In this document: one piece after another, positions 24,875-34,523 of the stretch
Numbering within the stretch: position 1 is the stretch's first letter
How the letters are laid out: the number at the start of each line of letters is the position of its first letter
Origin: Myxococcales bacterium
Lineage (GTDB): Bacteria; Myxococcota_A; Polyangia; Polyangiales; GCA-016699535
Direction: 5' to 3'
NCBI GenBank assembly: GCA_016699535.1
Contig: CP064980.1
Location: 1,116,001-1,180,000 of the forward strand
DNA length: 64,000 nt
Made by a program: the position numbers and the translations under genes
The notes under the pieces: model-generated
The model's input: only the letters and a program-made list of their open reading frames with translations
Database searches by the model: none
What the model was told of the DNA's origin: nothing

Positions 24875-25690
24875 ATGGCCGGTCTGAAAGCTCCAGTAAA
24901 AGATGAATGGCTAGATGCCGTATTGTGTCGGCCCATCGGGCGGCAGATTGCACGCTTTCTTGGCAAGCACACCTCGCTTAGTGCCAATCAAGTCACCTTT
25001 TTTACGGGCATGGTCGGTGTTTCTGCTGGTATTTGTTACGCCTTCCCATGGCCTGCGCCCTTGTATGGCGCTGCGCTGTTTTTTTCAGCGATGGTGTTTG
25101 ATTGCGTGGACGGTGAGCTGTCTCGTTTTCGAAACAGTGGAGGCTGGCAGGGTAGAATCATTGATGGTTTAGCGGATGGCGCCACCGTGTTTAGCATTTT
25201 TCTTGGTATGGTAATCTACCTTGGTCGCCTCAAGTTGCGCGTGCTGGGTGTTGAACTTGGTTTTTGGCATTGGTTTGTTTTGTTTATTCCTGCAGCGGCC
25301 ACTTTTGTTTGGCACAGTGCGGTGGTCGATGATGTGAAGCAACGTTTGAAGCAGGGTTCAATCGATAAATCGCTGGATAAATTTGCAGATGATCCAAAAA
25401 CGCCTTTTGAGAAAATGATTTACCGAAGCTGGGTAAATTACGTTGCCTGGCTTGAGCGTTCGACCGGACCTGGTCGTCCTGGTGGCTATCTTTGTTTTCG
25501 ACGCGTGCAGTGGTTCGGCCCAACCCATCACCATTTGCTTATGGTGATCGCTGCTCTTTTCATTGCCGTGTTTCCTGCGGCCTACGTGGGCTACTGGTTT
25601 ATCGCGATTGTACCCGCAAACCTCTACATGGTGAGCATGCTTTATTGCTCTCGCAGCAGCTGTCGCATGCAGTCGACCAAATCGGCGTAA
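24875..25690 (+). CDS. CDP-alcohol phosphatidyltransferase family enzyme
   Basis: A 271-residue membrane protein with the CDP-alcohol motif DCVDGELSR...G...D...D (D-x2-D-G-x2-S-R-x8-G-x3-D-x3-D, with Ser in place of the common Ala), around residues 76-101. Four or five hydrophobic segments flank it, two of them near the C-terminus. Such enzymes transfer a phospho-alcohol from a CDP donor to an alcohol. In this operon a CMP-phosphonate donor would give a phosphonolipid. Its last 49 bp overlap the 3' end of the transaminase gene on the other strand. Confidence 0.85.
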   Translation: MAGLKAPVKDEWLDAVLCRPIGRQIARFLGKHTSLSANQVTFFTGMVGVSAGICYAFPWPAPLYGAALFFSAMVFDCVDGELSRFRNSGGWQGRIIDGLADGATVFSIFLGMVIYLGRLKLRVLGVELGFWHWFVLFIPAAATFVWHSAVVDDVKQRLKQGSIDKSLDKFADDPKTPFEKMIYRSWVNYVAWLERSTGPGRPGGYLCFRRVQWFGPTHHHLLMVIAALFIAVFPAAYVGYWFIAIVPANLYMVSMLYCSRSSCRMQSTKSA

Positions 25691-26733
25691 GCAGACATAG
25701 GTACATGACCTATATTCGCAATGCGGAATACTTCACTGCCGAGTTTTCCCTGGCCTGCGTAAATCACAAAACCTTGTTCTTTTAAAGCATCGTGGAGTTT
25801 TGCGTAGTTGAAGCCTTTGGGCAGATGATAAGTGGTAATACTGTTTGAAAGCAGGTTTTCATCAATATAGAACTGCAAGCCGAGTTTCTTGAACTCGCCT
25901 CGCAAAAACGATGAGCGCTCTTTATAGAGTTTTATGCGTGCTTGAATACCACCACTCTGAGCAAGCTCGTCCAAAGCTTGATTGAGTGATAATGCGCCAG
26001 GGACACATGGTGTAAAAGGCACATTTCCAGTGTCTTGGGTCTTGAGATAGTTGCCCAAGTCAAAATAGGCCGAACGGGGAGGGACCTGTTCGAGATGTTT
26101 GCGACCCTTGTCCGAAACAATCACAAAAGACATGCCCGGCAGACCATGAATGCATTTATTAGCTGTGGCTGCCATGAAATCGATGTGACTTGCTTTGATA
26201 TCGAGCTCTTCTCCGGCAAAACCCGAAACTGAGTCGAGGTAAAAAAGTGTGTCGGTCGCTTTACATAATTGCCCGATGGCATCGACTGGGTTGATAAGGC
26301 CTGTGGTTGTTTCATGGTGCACTAGGCTAAGGGCGTCAATGTCGGGATCGCTCTTAAGGAGTGTTTCAATCTTTTTCAGGTCTGGAAGTTCTCCCCAAGG
26401 CACTTCGACTGAAACGCAGTCTATGCCTGAGCGTGCAGCCATGTTGGCCATGCGATCGCCGTAAACACCGTTTTTTACTGTGAGTAGTTTTTTCCCGGGC
26501 CGGACGATGGAAACAAGGCCAAGTTCAACAGCGGCGGTTCCTGAGCCAGCGATTAGAGCAACGTGGTGTTCGCCTTGTTTCAGACCAGCTACCTCGAGCA
26601 GCTTTGTGCGAATCGCTTGCATAAGCTCTGCGTATTCTGGCTCGCGGTGGCAAAGATCCACTGAGATCGATGCTTGCTTTACAGTCTCGGAGGTATTGAC
26701 GGGCCCGGGATTAAGTAACCAATACTGTTTCAT
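25642..26733 (-). CDS. phnW: 2-aminoethylphosphonate-pyruvate transaminase-like PLP enzyme
   Basis: A 363-residue class V aminotransferase. MKQYWLLNPGPVNTS is typical of the PhnW/AepZ group; other motifs are GSGTAAVELGL, DSVSGFAGEELD and the PLP lysine in TANKCIHG. It would interconvert phosphonoacetaldehyde and 2-aminoethylphosphonate. The ATG at 26733 gives this N-terminus; upstream in-frame codons add about 64 unrelated residues. It is convergent with the other phosphonate genes and overlaps the CDP-alcohol transferase by 49 bp. A serine-glyoxylate or alanine-glyoxylate specificity is an alternative. Confidence 0.82.
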   Translation of the reverse strand: MKQYWLLNPGPVNTSETVKQASISVDLCHREPEYAELMQAIRTKLLEVAGLKQGEHHVALIAGSGTAAVELGLVSIVRPGKKLLTVKNGVYGDRMANMAARSGIDCVSVEVPWGELPDLKKIETLLKSDPDIDALSLVHHETTTGLINPVDAIGQLCKATDTLFYLDSVSGFAGEELDIKASHIDFMAATANKCIHGLPGMSFVIVSDKGRKHLEQVPPRSAYFDLGNYLKTQDTGNVPFTPCVPGALSLNQALDELAQSGGIQARIKLYKERSSFLRGEFKKLGLQFYIDENLLSNSITTYHLPKGFNYAKLHDALKEQGFVIYAGQGKLGSEVFRIANIGHVPMSAYADLVDCMRQLLREQ

Positions 26734-26913
26734 AGTGAGCAGACTCTTGCATAATGTTCTCTGGCAGTCACCTGAAATTTCAAGGCTTATGTCGAGCGCG
26801 AGCTGGCGCGGCGCAAGCACTAGTCCATAGACTTGCGCCAAGTGAATGAGCGGGTCTACCATACGGCACTTCCCGGATTTATCCGCGACGCGTTGCAAGA
26901 GGAGATAACCAAC

Positions 26914-28440
26914 ATGCTGGTTCATGGTGGATTACTTGGCAGTTTTTTAGGAACCCTAGCGAGCTTTCGAGCAACGCTTCTGTTTGTTGCGGCATTCGTT
27001 TTGGTATTTAGTGCTGGAACGATGGGGGCCGAGGCACAGCGTTTGGGCGGCCAGCGTTTCGAGCCGGCGGATTCGCCTGATGGCGTGTTGGGCACACGGG
27101 GCGCGGACGAGCGGCCGGAGCTTGATCCATACCTAGCGCTGTGGGCCAACTACATGCTCAATCCGGTGGTGATCCGTGATGCAGCCGACAATGAACAAAG
27201 CGTGCTCGAGCATACGTTAGCTTTTGATCTGGTTGCGAGCATGACTTTATGGAAAGGCTTGCAGTTTGGCTTGGCGATGCCAGTGGGTTTGCTCCGCACG
27301 GATGAACCAGGCGCTGCGGTTGCGGCAGGCCTTGCGAATCAAACAGGCGCTGCCCTCGGGGATCTGAGGCTTCATTTGGCCTACCGTTTCCAGCTGGGCT
27401 ACTTCAGTGCGCTTGCTATCTATCTTCCGATCATGCTGCCAACTTCTTCAAACGATGACACTTTAGCGTTTGGCTTTGGAGTGAAACCAACTCTGGCCTT
27501 TTCTCAACATATTGGAGCTTTGCAGATTCTTATTAACGCATCGTTTCTCTATCGCAAAGATGTTGATGTGCTTGATTACACTGCGGGTAGCGAGCTTGGT
27601 GGACGCTTCGCTCTTCGCTATGCCTTGGGCTCAGAGGGCCATACGGGTCTTCTTGCTGAAGTGGGCATGAATACCGCAACCCGTGATTTTTTAGGTGCTG
27701 GAGTCACCCCGCTGGAGGTGCGTGGTGGTGTCGAGCAACAGTTCGCCGAGAACTGGAGGATGACTGGCTTCGCGGGTAGCGCGCTTAGCACAGGCGTTGG
27801 CTCACCCGATATTCGCATTGGTCTGGGCATTGCCTATGCTCCGGAGCAGACCAGGCCGCGTAAGAGCCCAGAGGATCGGGATGGTGACGGCATTCGCAAT
27901 GAAGACGACAAATGTCCCGATGAAGCGGAAGACGAGGACGGCTTTCAAGACTGGGACGGGTGTCCTGATCTGGACAACGATCAAGACGGCTTTTTGGATG
28001 GCGATGATGAATGTCCGATGGCCCCGGAATCCAAAAATGGTTTTCTCGATGAAGACGGATGTCCTGACTACGTCAAACTCGAAGGTGGGCGGATTGTCAC
28101 ATTCCAGCCAGTGTACTTCACGTCCAACAGTGACAACGTACAAGAGCGAAGCCGTGACATGATGGATGAAATCGCAAACATCATGAAGGCTAATCCTGAG
28201 ATGACGATGCGAGTCGAAGGCCATGCAGACTCGGTAGGCCGCGCCGATCACAATCTAAAGCTCTCACAAAAACGAGCCGATACCGTGAAGCGCTATTTGG
28301 TTGAAGAGGGCGATATTGATGCTTCACGAATTCAATCCAAAGGTTATGGCGAGCGCAAGCCAATAGCTAGCAATCAAACACAGCAAGGTCGTGCAGAGAA
28401 TCGCAGAGTCGAGTTTCATGTACGCTGGGGTAAGCGATGA
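26914..28440 (+). CDS. OmpA-family outer membrane protein with thrombospondin type 3 repeats
   Basis: A 508-residue protein. The ATG at 26914 has GGAG nine bases upstream and starts a signal region with cleavage near AEAQ. About 270 residues of beta-barrel-like sequence follow, then calcium-binding TSP3 repeats (DRDGDGIRNEDDKCPD, DLDNDQDGFLDGDDECP), then an OmpA/MotB peptidoglycan-binding domain over the last 110 residues with VEGHADSVGRADHNLKLSQK and GYGERKPIASN. It would link the outer membrane to peptidoglycan. It overlaps the next gene by 4 bp (ATGA). Confidence 0.9.
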   Translation: MLVHGGLLGSFLGTLASFRATLLFVAAFVLVFSAGTMGAEAQRLGGQRFEPADSPDGVLGTRGADERPELDPYLALWANYMLNPVVIRDAADNEQSVLEHTLAFDLVASMTLWKGLQFGLAMPVGLLRTDEPGAAVAAGLANQTGAALGDLRLHLAYRFQLGYFSALAIYLPIMLPTSSNDDTLAFGFGVKPTLAFSQHIGALQILINASFLYRKDVDVLDYTAGSELGGRFALRYALGSEGHTGLLAEVGMNTATRDFLGAGVTPLEVRGGVEQQFAENWRMTGFAGSALSTGVGSPDIRIGLGIAYAPEQTRPRKSPEDRDGDGIRNEDDKCPDEAEDEDGFQDWDGCPDLDNDQDGFLDGDDECPMAPESKNGFLDEDGCPDYVKLEGGRIVTFQPVYFTSNSDNVQERSRDMMDEIANIMKANPEMTMRVEGHADSVGRADHNLKLSQKRADTVKRYLVEEGDIDASRIQSKGYGERKPIASNQTQQGRAENRRVEFHVRWGKR

Positions 28441-29486
28441 ATAAGCAAAGAACACTAATAATTCTTGGTATTGTAATGTGTCTAAACTTGGGATCTGCTA
28501 CCTTTGTGTTTGCCCAAAGTTGGCCTAGCGACACGCAGTGGGATGCTTTTATGTGCCAAGAGCAAGCTGCCACCGATACCCTTGCTGACACTACGTCATT
28601 CATTGATCATGAAGACATTGTCGGGCGCCCGGATCGCCCAGCTGTGTTTTGGCATGTCGATGATAATCATCTTTTCTTTCGAATGCGTCTTGATGCCAAC
28701 CCGCTTAGTGAAGATGCTTCTAAGTTTCAATCGGCAGTGTGGGGAGTTGAGCTTGATACCGATTGCAATCGCCGCGACTATGAGCTCTTGCTTGTGTTGG
28801 ATGGCAGTCGCGATCCCCAAAAAATAGTCCTTCAGCGCAACGATACGGTGACTTTGGATAACGATCCCAATGATCCAGCCGATAGCGAAGTGCTGGACTA
28901 TGAAACTTCAACTCATGCACGGACTGTTCAAGCGCAAGGCAGTACAGCGTCTAATTTTGGAGACAATGGGGACTTCTTTATCGATTGGGCCGTCAATCTT
29001 GCTGATCTTGAGCTTCTCGGAATTGATTTGGACACCGAGCTTGGCGTTGTTATGGGGACTTCAAGTGAGGCAACACATCTAAATGGGGATCTGGTGTGTT
29101 TGGAAGGCGCTGGGGAAGAGCGCCACTGGACCGAGGCCATGATGGACCGTATGCGTCTTGATGGCCAAACAGTGCTCGATGATGATGGCGACGGACTGAC
29201 TAACTGTGAAGAAGCCTATTGGCAGTCCGATGCTCAGGACAATGACACCGATGATGACGGTGTTCTTGACGAACAAGAAGTCCAAGACGGCACCGACCCA
29301 ACACAAGACAACAATGCTCCGGGCAATGTCGAGCTTAGAGGCGGCGGCGGAGTGACGGGCTGTGGCGTAGCAGATCCATCGATTGACTCGTTTCCAGGAT
29401 CTGGGTTTTATTCTCTGGCACTTTTGGGACTCGTGAGCTTTATCCGGAAAAAACGCGGAAAGTTTTCTTTAAACAAAAGCAAGTAA
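28437..29486 (+). CDS. Secreted Asp-rich protein with MYXO-CTERM-like tail
   Basis: A 349-residue protein with a signal peptide (cleavage near FVFAQ-S), a beta-rich central region (40-245) and an Asp-rich stretch resembling TSP3 repeats (DDDGDGLTNCEEAYWQSD, DNDTDDDGVLDEQEVQDGTD). The C-terminus has the plan of a sorting signal: a Gly-rich linker with TGCGVAD, a hydrophobic segment GFYSLALLGLVSFI, then RKKRGK. MYXO-CTERM tails use an invariant Gly-Cys pair like this for processing and surface attachment. It is translationally coupled to the OmpA-family gene. Confidence 0.75.
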   Translation: MNKQRTLIILGIVMCLNLGSATFVFAQSWPSDTQWDAFMCQEQAATDTLADTTSFIDHEDIVGRPDRPAVFWHVDDNHLFFRMRLDANPLSEDASKFQSAVWGVELDTDCNRRDYELLLVLDGSRDPQKIVLQRNDTVTLDNDPNDPADSEVLDYETSTHARTVQAQGSTASNFGDNGDFFIDWAVNLADLELLGIDLDTELGVVMGTSSEATHLNGDLVCLEGAGEERHWTEAMMDRMRLDGQTVLDDDGDGLTNCEEAYWQSDAQDNDTDDDGVLDEQEVQDGTDPTQDNNAPGNVELRGGGGVTGCGVADPSIDSFPGSGFYSLALLGLVSFIRKKRGKFSLNKSK

Positions 29487-29490
29487 AACT

Positions 29491-31176
29491 TTAGTAGCCA
29501 AACTGATAGACGCGGCCTTGGTTTATTCCAATGCTTGATTCGTAGATGGCGCTGCAAAATACACTCTGATCACCTGCTAGGTTGCACGCAAAACCAAAAG
29601 CATCGTTATCACTTGCGTCTGGTGACAGAAAAATGTGGCTTAGTGAGTAGTTGTTCGGTTGAAATGGTTGAAACATATAAGCTGCCCCAGCGTCAGAAAA
29701 GCCAGCAGTGTCTTCAAACACACTACCAACGGCGATAAGACCATTCCTAATATCAACGCTAAAACCAAAACCATCACCGATGACGGCTTGAGCTCCTCTG
29801 CTAAGTGTTGCTACCTCGATGATACCGTTTTCTAGATTATACACTTTCACATAACCCGGACCCACGTGGCTGCTCCCATCGGATTGGCAAGCGCCCACAA
29901 CAGCGGTTTGTCCCTCTAAGGCAACAGAGATTCCAAAATAGTCTCCGGACACACTGCCTCGATCCAGTTCTTGCTCGCCAGTCCAATTTCCGTTGGAGAA
30001 TGTATAAAGGTATACGATTCCAATGTCTCCACCACCTGAAAACGCTGGAGAAGCGACCAAAAGCAAGTCTCCGTCTACAGCAAATGAGAAACCGAAGCGA
30101 TCATTGTTATTTATTTCGTTAGGTTGTAGGGATTGCTTAAAAGTCCATGTGCCAGCGGTACGTTCATAATAATGCACAAAACCTTGCGGCCACGGTTCAC
30201 TTACAAACAAGCGATCACCGTCGATCATAACTTCGCTACCAAAGTTATCGAACTGAGCTGTTGAAGGTCGAGGGCTTTCTAGTTTGATAGCTTCCGACCA
30301 GACATTGTTGGAATCTTTTTCATAAACATATACGGCTCCTCGGTCTGAACCGACTGAAGTGGTAGCAAAGAGCGCACCGACCGCAACATAGTTTCCAGAA
30401 ATAGAAACGCTTTGCCCAAACAAGTCGGTATTGATGCCATCGCTTGCTTCAAGAAATTGCATGCCGCCTGCTAGTGGGTTAGCGTCCAACATCGACCAAT
30501 TGCCATTAGCCAGTCTTTGGTAGAGAAAGGCCTTGCCTGTGTTTGAAACAAAAGATTGGCTCGGGGCTCCAACAACCATCGTATCTTGAAAAAATGAAAT
30601 ATCATTCCCAAAAAGGTCATTGTCGTTTAAAAATCCGTTTGCTAACGAACTCGTACTAAGTGCATTGCAAACGCCATTTCCATCGCAGAGGCCTCCTCCA
30701 GAGCAGGGCGTGCCAGCAGTTGCATTTTGCCAATCGCTTGTTGATGCACTTGGATCACATAGCAAGCATGAATTGGTAGGGTGGGCTTCATTTGCGCTGA
30801 AGCATGTTCCGTTGACACTGCAGCCTTGGCAATTTTGGCTATCAACACACTGTCCTGTGCTGGTGTCACACTGCCCCGTTGCGCAATCTTGATCCTGGCT
30901 GCATGCTTGTCCTGTTTCAAGGGCACAAGCTGAGTTGCAACCATCGCTATTTTCTAGATTGCCGTCATCGCAGCCTTCATTGGCATCAAGACTCCCGTTC
31001 CCACAGCTCGCTAGCTGTAAGCATACCGGAGGATCTTGACTTAGATCGCACCGTCCACCTGCGCAGTCTTGATCGCTCGTACAATTGTTGTTGGGAGTTG
31101 GTGAATCGGTGACGTCAAAACCGATCCGTCCGCAGTGAATACACAGCAGAAACAGTAGCCATAGTTTGTTTGGCAT
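29491..31176 (-). CDS. Surface lipoprotein with myxobacterial Cys repeats and FG-GAP-like propeller
   Basis: A 561-residue protein. The signal ends near LLCIHCGR. A Cys-rich region follows with CGNGSLDANEGCDDGN...DGCNSAC, the disulfide repeat common in Myxococcota, and several CxxDQDC/GQC modules. From about 190 to the end, repeats of the type DLFGxSVSIxGNYxAVGA (DNFGSEVMIDGDRLFVSEP, DRFGFSFAVDGDLLLVASP, DYFGISVALEGQTAVVGA) form a seven-blade-like integrin-alpha/FG-GAP propeller. The role is probably adhesion or surface binding. The ATG at 31176 begins the signal peptide. It converges on the MYXO-CTERM-like gene. Confidence 0.82.
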   Translation of the reverse strand: MPNKLWLLFLLCIHCGRIGFDVTDSPTPNNNCTSDQDCAGGRCDLSQDPPVCLQLASCGNGSLDANEGCDDGNLENSDGCNSACALETGQACSQDQDCATGQCDTSTGQCVDSQNCQGCSVNGTCFSANEAHPTNSCLLCDPSASTSDWQNATAGTPCSGGGLCDGNGVCNALSTSSLANGFLNDNDLFGNDISFFQDTMVVGAPSQSFVSNTGKAFLYQRLANGNWSMLDANPLAGGMQFLEASDGINTDLFGQSVSISGNYVAVGALFATTSVGSDRGAVYVYEKDSNNVWSEAIKLESPRPSTAQFDNFGSEVMIDGDRLFVSEPWPQGFVHYYERTAGTWTFKQSLQPNEINNNDRFGFSFAVDGDLLLVASPAFSGGGDIGIVYLYTFSNGNWTGEQELDRGSVSGDYFGISVALEGQTAVVGACQSDGSSHVGPGYVKVYNLENGIIEVATLSRGAQAVIGDGFGFSVDIRNGLIAVGSVFEDTAGFSDAGAAYMFQPFQPNNYSLSHIFLSPDASDNDAFGFACNLAGDQSVFCSAIYESSIGINQGRVYQFGY

Positions 31177-31469
31177 CGTTGTTAAACTATACCAGTTTTT
31201 AGTTAGACAATGAATTCGCTGCCAACAGGGTCGGCGAAACAACTAGATGGGTATACAACCAGACGGTTGCAGGTGCAGATTGCCAATACGAATAGTCAGC
31301 AGTTATGTGCCCGGTGTCCCTCCATGTCCCAAAGCGGAAGCCGATTGTCTTGTGGATAGGCCAAAGCGCTCTATGCTGCCTTTTGCCAGAGCATGTTTGA
31401 TTTGCGGTCTTGAAAATCAAGTAGCTCTATAAAGAAGAGTTGACCGGTAGCACTAGATAAGCGAGTTTG

Positions 31470-32320
31470 ATGGCGCAAGGGCAACAGTTCACTCCCATGG
31501 TCTATAATTTTCAAATTTTTGTCTTAATACTGTTCAGTTTAGGAATTTGTCATTGCGCAAGCACTTCCAATGTTTTTGATCATCTTTCTGAAACAGAGCG
31601 GCCGGTACTGGTGGCTCATCGAGGAGCAAGTGGTCATGCGCCGGAAAACACGTTAGCTGCATTCAGAAAAGCATTGAGCTTGGCGTGCCGGTAGCTGAAT
31701 GTGATTTGTATCTAAGTGCCGATCAGAAGATCGTGGTGATTCACGATGAGACATTGGAGCGCACTACTGACGGGGACGGCAAAGTAAGCGAGCAAAGTTT
31801 GGCTTACTTGAAAACACTCGATGCAGGCCTTTGGTATTCGCCAGTATATCAACAAGAGCGCATTCCTGAACTGGGCGAACTTCTTGCTGTGGCAAAAGAT
31901 AAACTCGTGCTGTTTTTGGAACTCAAGGACGGCGCGGGTATCGAAAAGAAAGTGCATATGTTGTTGAAAAAGCTTGATATGCAAGATGATGTGGCGATTT
32001 TTTCCTTTGATAAAGAACGTATCAAGCGTTCGAAAGAAATCAATCCTGATGTGGCCGCGTTATGGCTTGTGGCTCGACCAAAAGATGGTGGCTCGTATCA
32101 GATGGAGCTCGTCGATCAAGCAGTTGCGCTCGATGCTGATGCGGTGGGTTTGGATTTTCCCTATATCAACAAAGCTGTGGTTGACGCTGCGCATGAAGCT
32201 GGCCTTTATGTATACGCATGGACCGTTAACGATTCAAAGCAAGCGGTTTCGCTAAGCGCCATGGGCGTTGATGGTTTTATCTCGGACCTTCCAGATCAAA
32301 TCGCAAGCAAGCAACACTGA
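31470..32320 (+). CDS. Glycerophosphodiester phosphodiesterase, one-base frameshift
   Basis: Two overlapping frames together encode a complete exported GDPD of about 283 residues. The first part has a hydrophobic N-terminus and LVAHRGASGHAPENTLAAF with the catalytic His and Arg. The second continues with VAECDLYLSADQKIVVIHDETL, holding the metal-binding Glu/Asp and catalytic His, and ends with VYAWTVND. The frames join at 31682-31683, where one extra G (SLGVPVAECD) restores the family sequence. The enzyme hydrolyses glycerophosphodiesters to glycerol 3-phosphate. A sequence error is likely, but a real mutation is possible. The start codon is uncertain (31470 or 31497). Confidence 0.8.
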
Positions 32321-32330
32321 TAGCTTCTCG

Positions 32331-33662
32331 TCAGCTATCTTCTGAAGATGTGGCTAATGGATCAGGCATGGCGCTTTTTCTTACATAGAGGTAAAAGCTA
32401 AAACATGCCAAAATTGTCAGAATTGAGGCTAAAAAACTGACAGGATTGGCAGAAATTGAGCGAAAAACTACCCAAGCCATGAGCGCAATGAAGAACGCTG
32501 GTGTAGCCGGATAGCCCAAGCAGCGATAGGGCCTTGGCTGATCTGGCAGGCGTTTTCGAAGTACATAGACACCCGCCACGGTGATAGCGGAAAAGACAGA
32601 AAGCAAGGTTCCAACGTAAACCAGCAGTTGCTCGAAGCTTGCACTAAGAATCATGAGTATGGCGGCACAGGACTGAAGCAGCGAGGCTCGCATCGGGTTG
32701 CTGTGCTTGTCTTTGCGAATCAGCCAAGCAAGCTTTGAGTAGTTGCGGCCAACGGCTTCATACACACGAGGGCCGGTGACCATGTAAGCGTTGGCGGTGG
32801 AGATGAGCCCTAAGGCTATGACGACGGACATCCAGTAGCCGGCTTCTTTTCCAAACAAGGCGCTGGCCGAGACATGGCCGATCTCAATCACGCCTTTTAG
32901 ATCTGCGATGGGTGCGGAAGTTAAAAACACATAGTTCAATAGCAGATAAACAAGAGTCACTCCGCCGGTTCCAAGTGCAAGTGAAAGGGCAATGTTGCGT
33001 TTGGGGTTTTTGAGTTCGCCTGCAATGTAGATTGCAGCGTTCCAACCGGTATAAGCGTAGCTGACGGTGATGATGGCCGAGGAAAACTGTGGCGAAAAAA
33101 GCGTAGCACTATCAAAACTTGCCAAAGGTGATGGACCGATATGTCCTTGCGTAAAACCCACCAACACAAAAGCTAGAATGAGGGCGATTTTGATGAAGGT
33201 GAGTAGGTTCTGAAAGCGTGCTGCAACCACGTCTTTGCTAAGTTGAAACAAGGTAATGATGGCGAGCAATACAAAGGCATACTGTAGCTCGGATAAAGAT
33301 GCGTTCAGACGGTGTGCGTAGTGGCCAAACGCAAGGGTTGCAATGGCCACCGGTGCCGTGAACCCTGCAATAAAGGAAGTGCATGCGGCCATAAAGCCGA
33401 TGGCTGGATGATAGATTTCTCGAAGCAGTGCGTATTCACCGCCATTGCGAGGAAACATGGCTGCAAGCTCTGCATAGGAAAGTGCTCCGCAAAAAGCGAG
33501 CAAACCACCCAAGAGCCAAACCAATAGCACGCTGGCAATGCTTCCTAGATCCTCGAGCAAAATGCCTGATAGCGTAAATACGCCCGTACCAATCATGCTT
33601 GCAACCACAAGCAGAGTCGCTGTGCTCAAACTCTGCCGTCGGTCGAGAACGCTGATACCCAT
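32331..33662 (-). CDS. APC-family amino acid permease
   Basis: A 443-residue protein with about twelve hydrophobic segments. The first helix region contains MIGTGVFTLSGILL (23-36), the unwound substrate-binding GTG motif of APC transporters, and AFCGALSYAELAAMFPRNGGEY follows as in the LAT/APA branch. The YTGWNAAIYIAGELKNPKRNI segment in the middle is also characteristic. It would import or exchange amino acids; the specificity is not visible. It is convergent with the GDPD gene with a 10-bp gap. Confidence 0.88.
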   Translation of the reverse strand: MGISVLDRRQSLSTATLLVVASMIGTGVFTLSGILLEDLGSIASVLLVWLLGGLLAFCGALSYAELAAMFPRNGGEYALLREIYHPAIGFMAACTSFIAGFTAPVAIATLAFGHYAHRLNASLSELQYAFVLLAIITLFQLSKDVVAARFQNLLTFIKIALILAFVLVGFTQGHIGPSPLASFDSATLFSPQFSSAIITVSYAYTGWNAAIYIAGELKNPKRNIALSLALGTGGVTLVYLLLNYVFLTSAPIADLKGVIEIGHVSASALFGKEAGYWMSVVIALGLISTANAYMVTGPRVYEAVGRNYSKLAWLIRKDKHSNPMRASLLQSCAAILMILSASFEQLLVYVGTLLSVFSAITVAGVYVLRKRLPDQPRPYRCLGYPATPAFFIALMAWVVFRSISANPVSFLASILTILACFSFYLYVRKSAMPDPLATSSEDS

Positions 33663-33759
33663 CGAAGGCTCCCTAGCTCTGCAAGGGTTTTAAGCGGAGG
33701 TTGCTAACGGCGCTATCCCGCACGTTGCATGAAGGCAGATTCAAGGATGCCCCGTGTTT

Positions 33760-34476
33760 TTAGCGACGTCGACGACGGGGAGTAGTAGTTGTAGCGCCTT
33801 CGCTTGCTGAAGGAGCGCCGCCGCCGCGAACGCGTGCTTGCCGAGCGCGAACCTCGGTGGTTTGGCTGAACCAGCCACCGGTGAGCACGTCGAGAAGCGC
33901 GGTAAACTCATCAATACGAAGTTTCAAAGCTTCACGTGCGACCTCATCCTCGGGGGGACGAAGCAAAAGACGCAAAAGCAACTGGCGCCTTAGGTAGTAA
34001 GTACGCGTGGCTTCCAAGAGCAAGTCACGTTGCACACCGATAATACCGTAAACCTGAACCTCCGCAGGGTTGAAGACAAGCTCGCGTAAATCCCACACCG
34101 CACCGATCGTGAAAGCATGAGCTTGGGAGTTGGTGTTCTCGTCGTTTTGACGAGGCGCGGTTTGAACCTGTTGCTCAAAGCGTGAGTAATCACTTGTATC
34201 AAAACGATAACCGCCGGCGAGCAAAGGTAGAGCTGCACGATGCCGAGCTGCTTCACGCATGCCATCGAAGTTTTCGGGACTGACGCGGAAGTACTCAAGG
34301 GTCTGCCTCACGACCTCTGCAACCTTGGGCTCATAACGCAAACGCTCACGTGCATTTTCAAGATCAAAGGTGGCTGCGCCTTGAGCCAATGCGTTGAGCG
34401 GGAAAAGCAAAGCTCCAAGTAGCACGAACAACAATAAAACAACTGGCTTCTTGATGATTTTTGCTTTCATGGTCAT
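33760..34476 (-). CDS. Exported protein of unknown function
   Basis: A 238-residue protein with a clear signal peptide (KKPVVLLLFVLLGALLFPLNALAQ region). The body is helical and Arg/Leu-rich, with TRTYYLRRQLLLRLLL and LRIDEFTALLDVLTGGWF near the C-terminus, reminiscent of TolC-type helical hairpins, though too short for a TolC protein. It ends in a Thr-rich stretch and five arginines. It is the last of three genes for exported proteins on this strand (37074 to 33760), separated by 47 bp from the PPC-domain lipoprotein. No family recognised. Confidence 0.6.
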   Translation of the reverse strand: MTMKAKIIKKPVVLLLFVLLGALLFPLNALAQGAATFDLENARERLRYEPKVAEVVRQTLEYFRVSPENFDGMREAARHRAALPLLAGGYRFDTSDYSRFEQQVQTAPRQNDENTNSQAHAFTIGAVWDLRELVFNPAEVQVYGIIGVQRDLLLEATRTYYLRRQLLLRLLLRPPEDEVAREALKLRIDEFTALLDVLTGGWFSQTTEVRARQARVRGGGAPSASEGATTTTPRRRRR

Positions 34477-34523
34477 GGAAACTAACTTTCCCAGGCCCCT
34501 TAGGCAAGGCCTGACTTTTGCTT

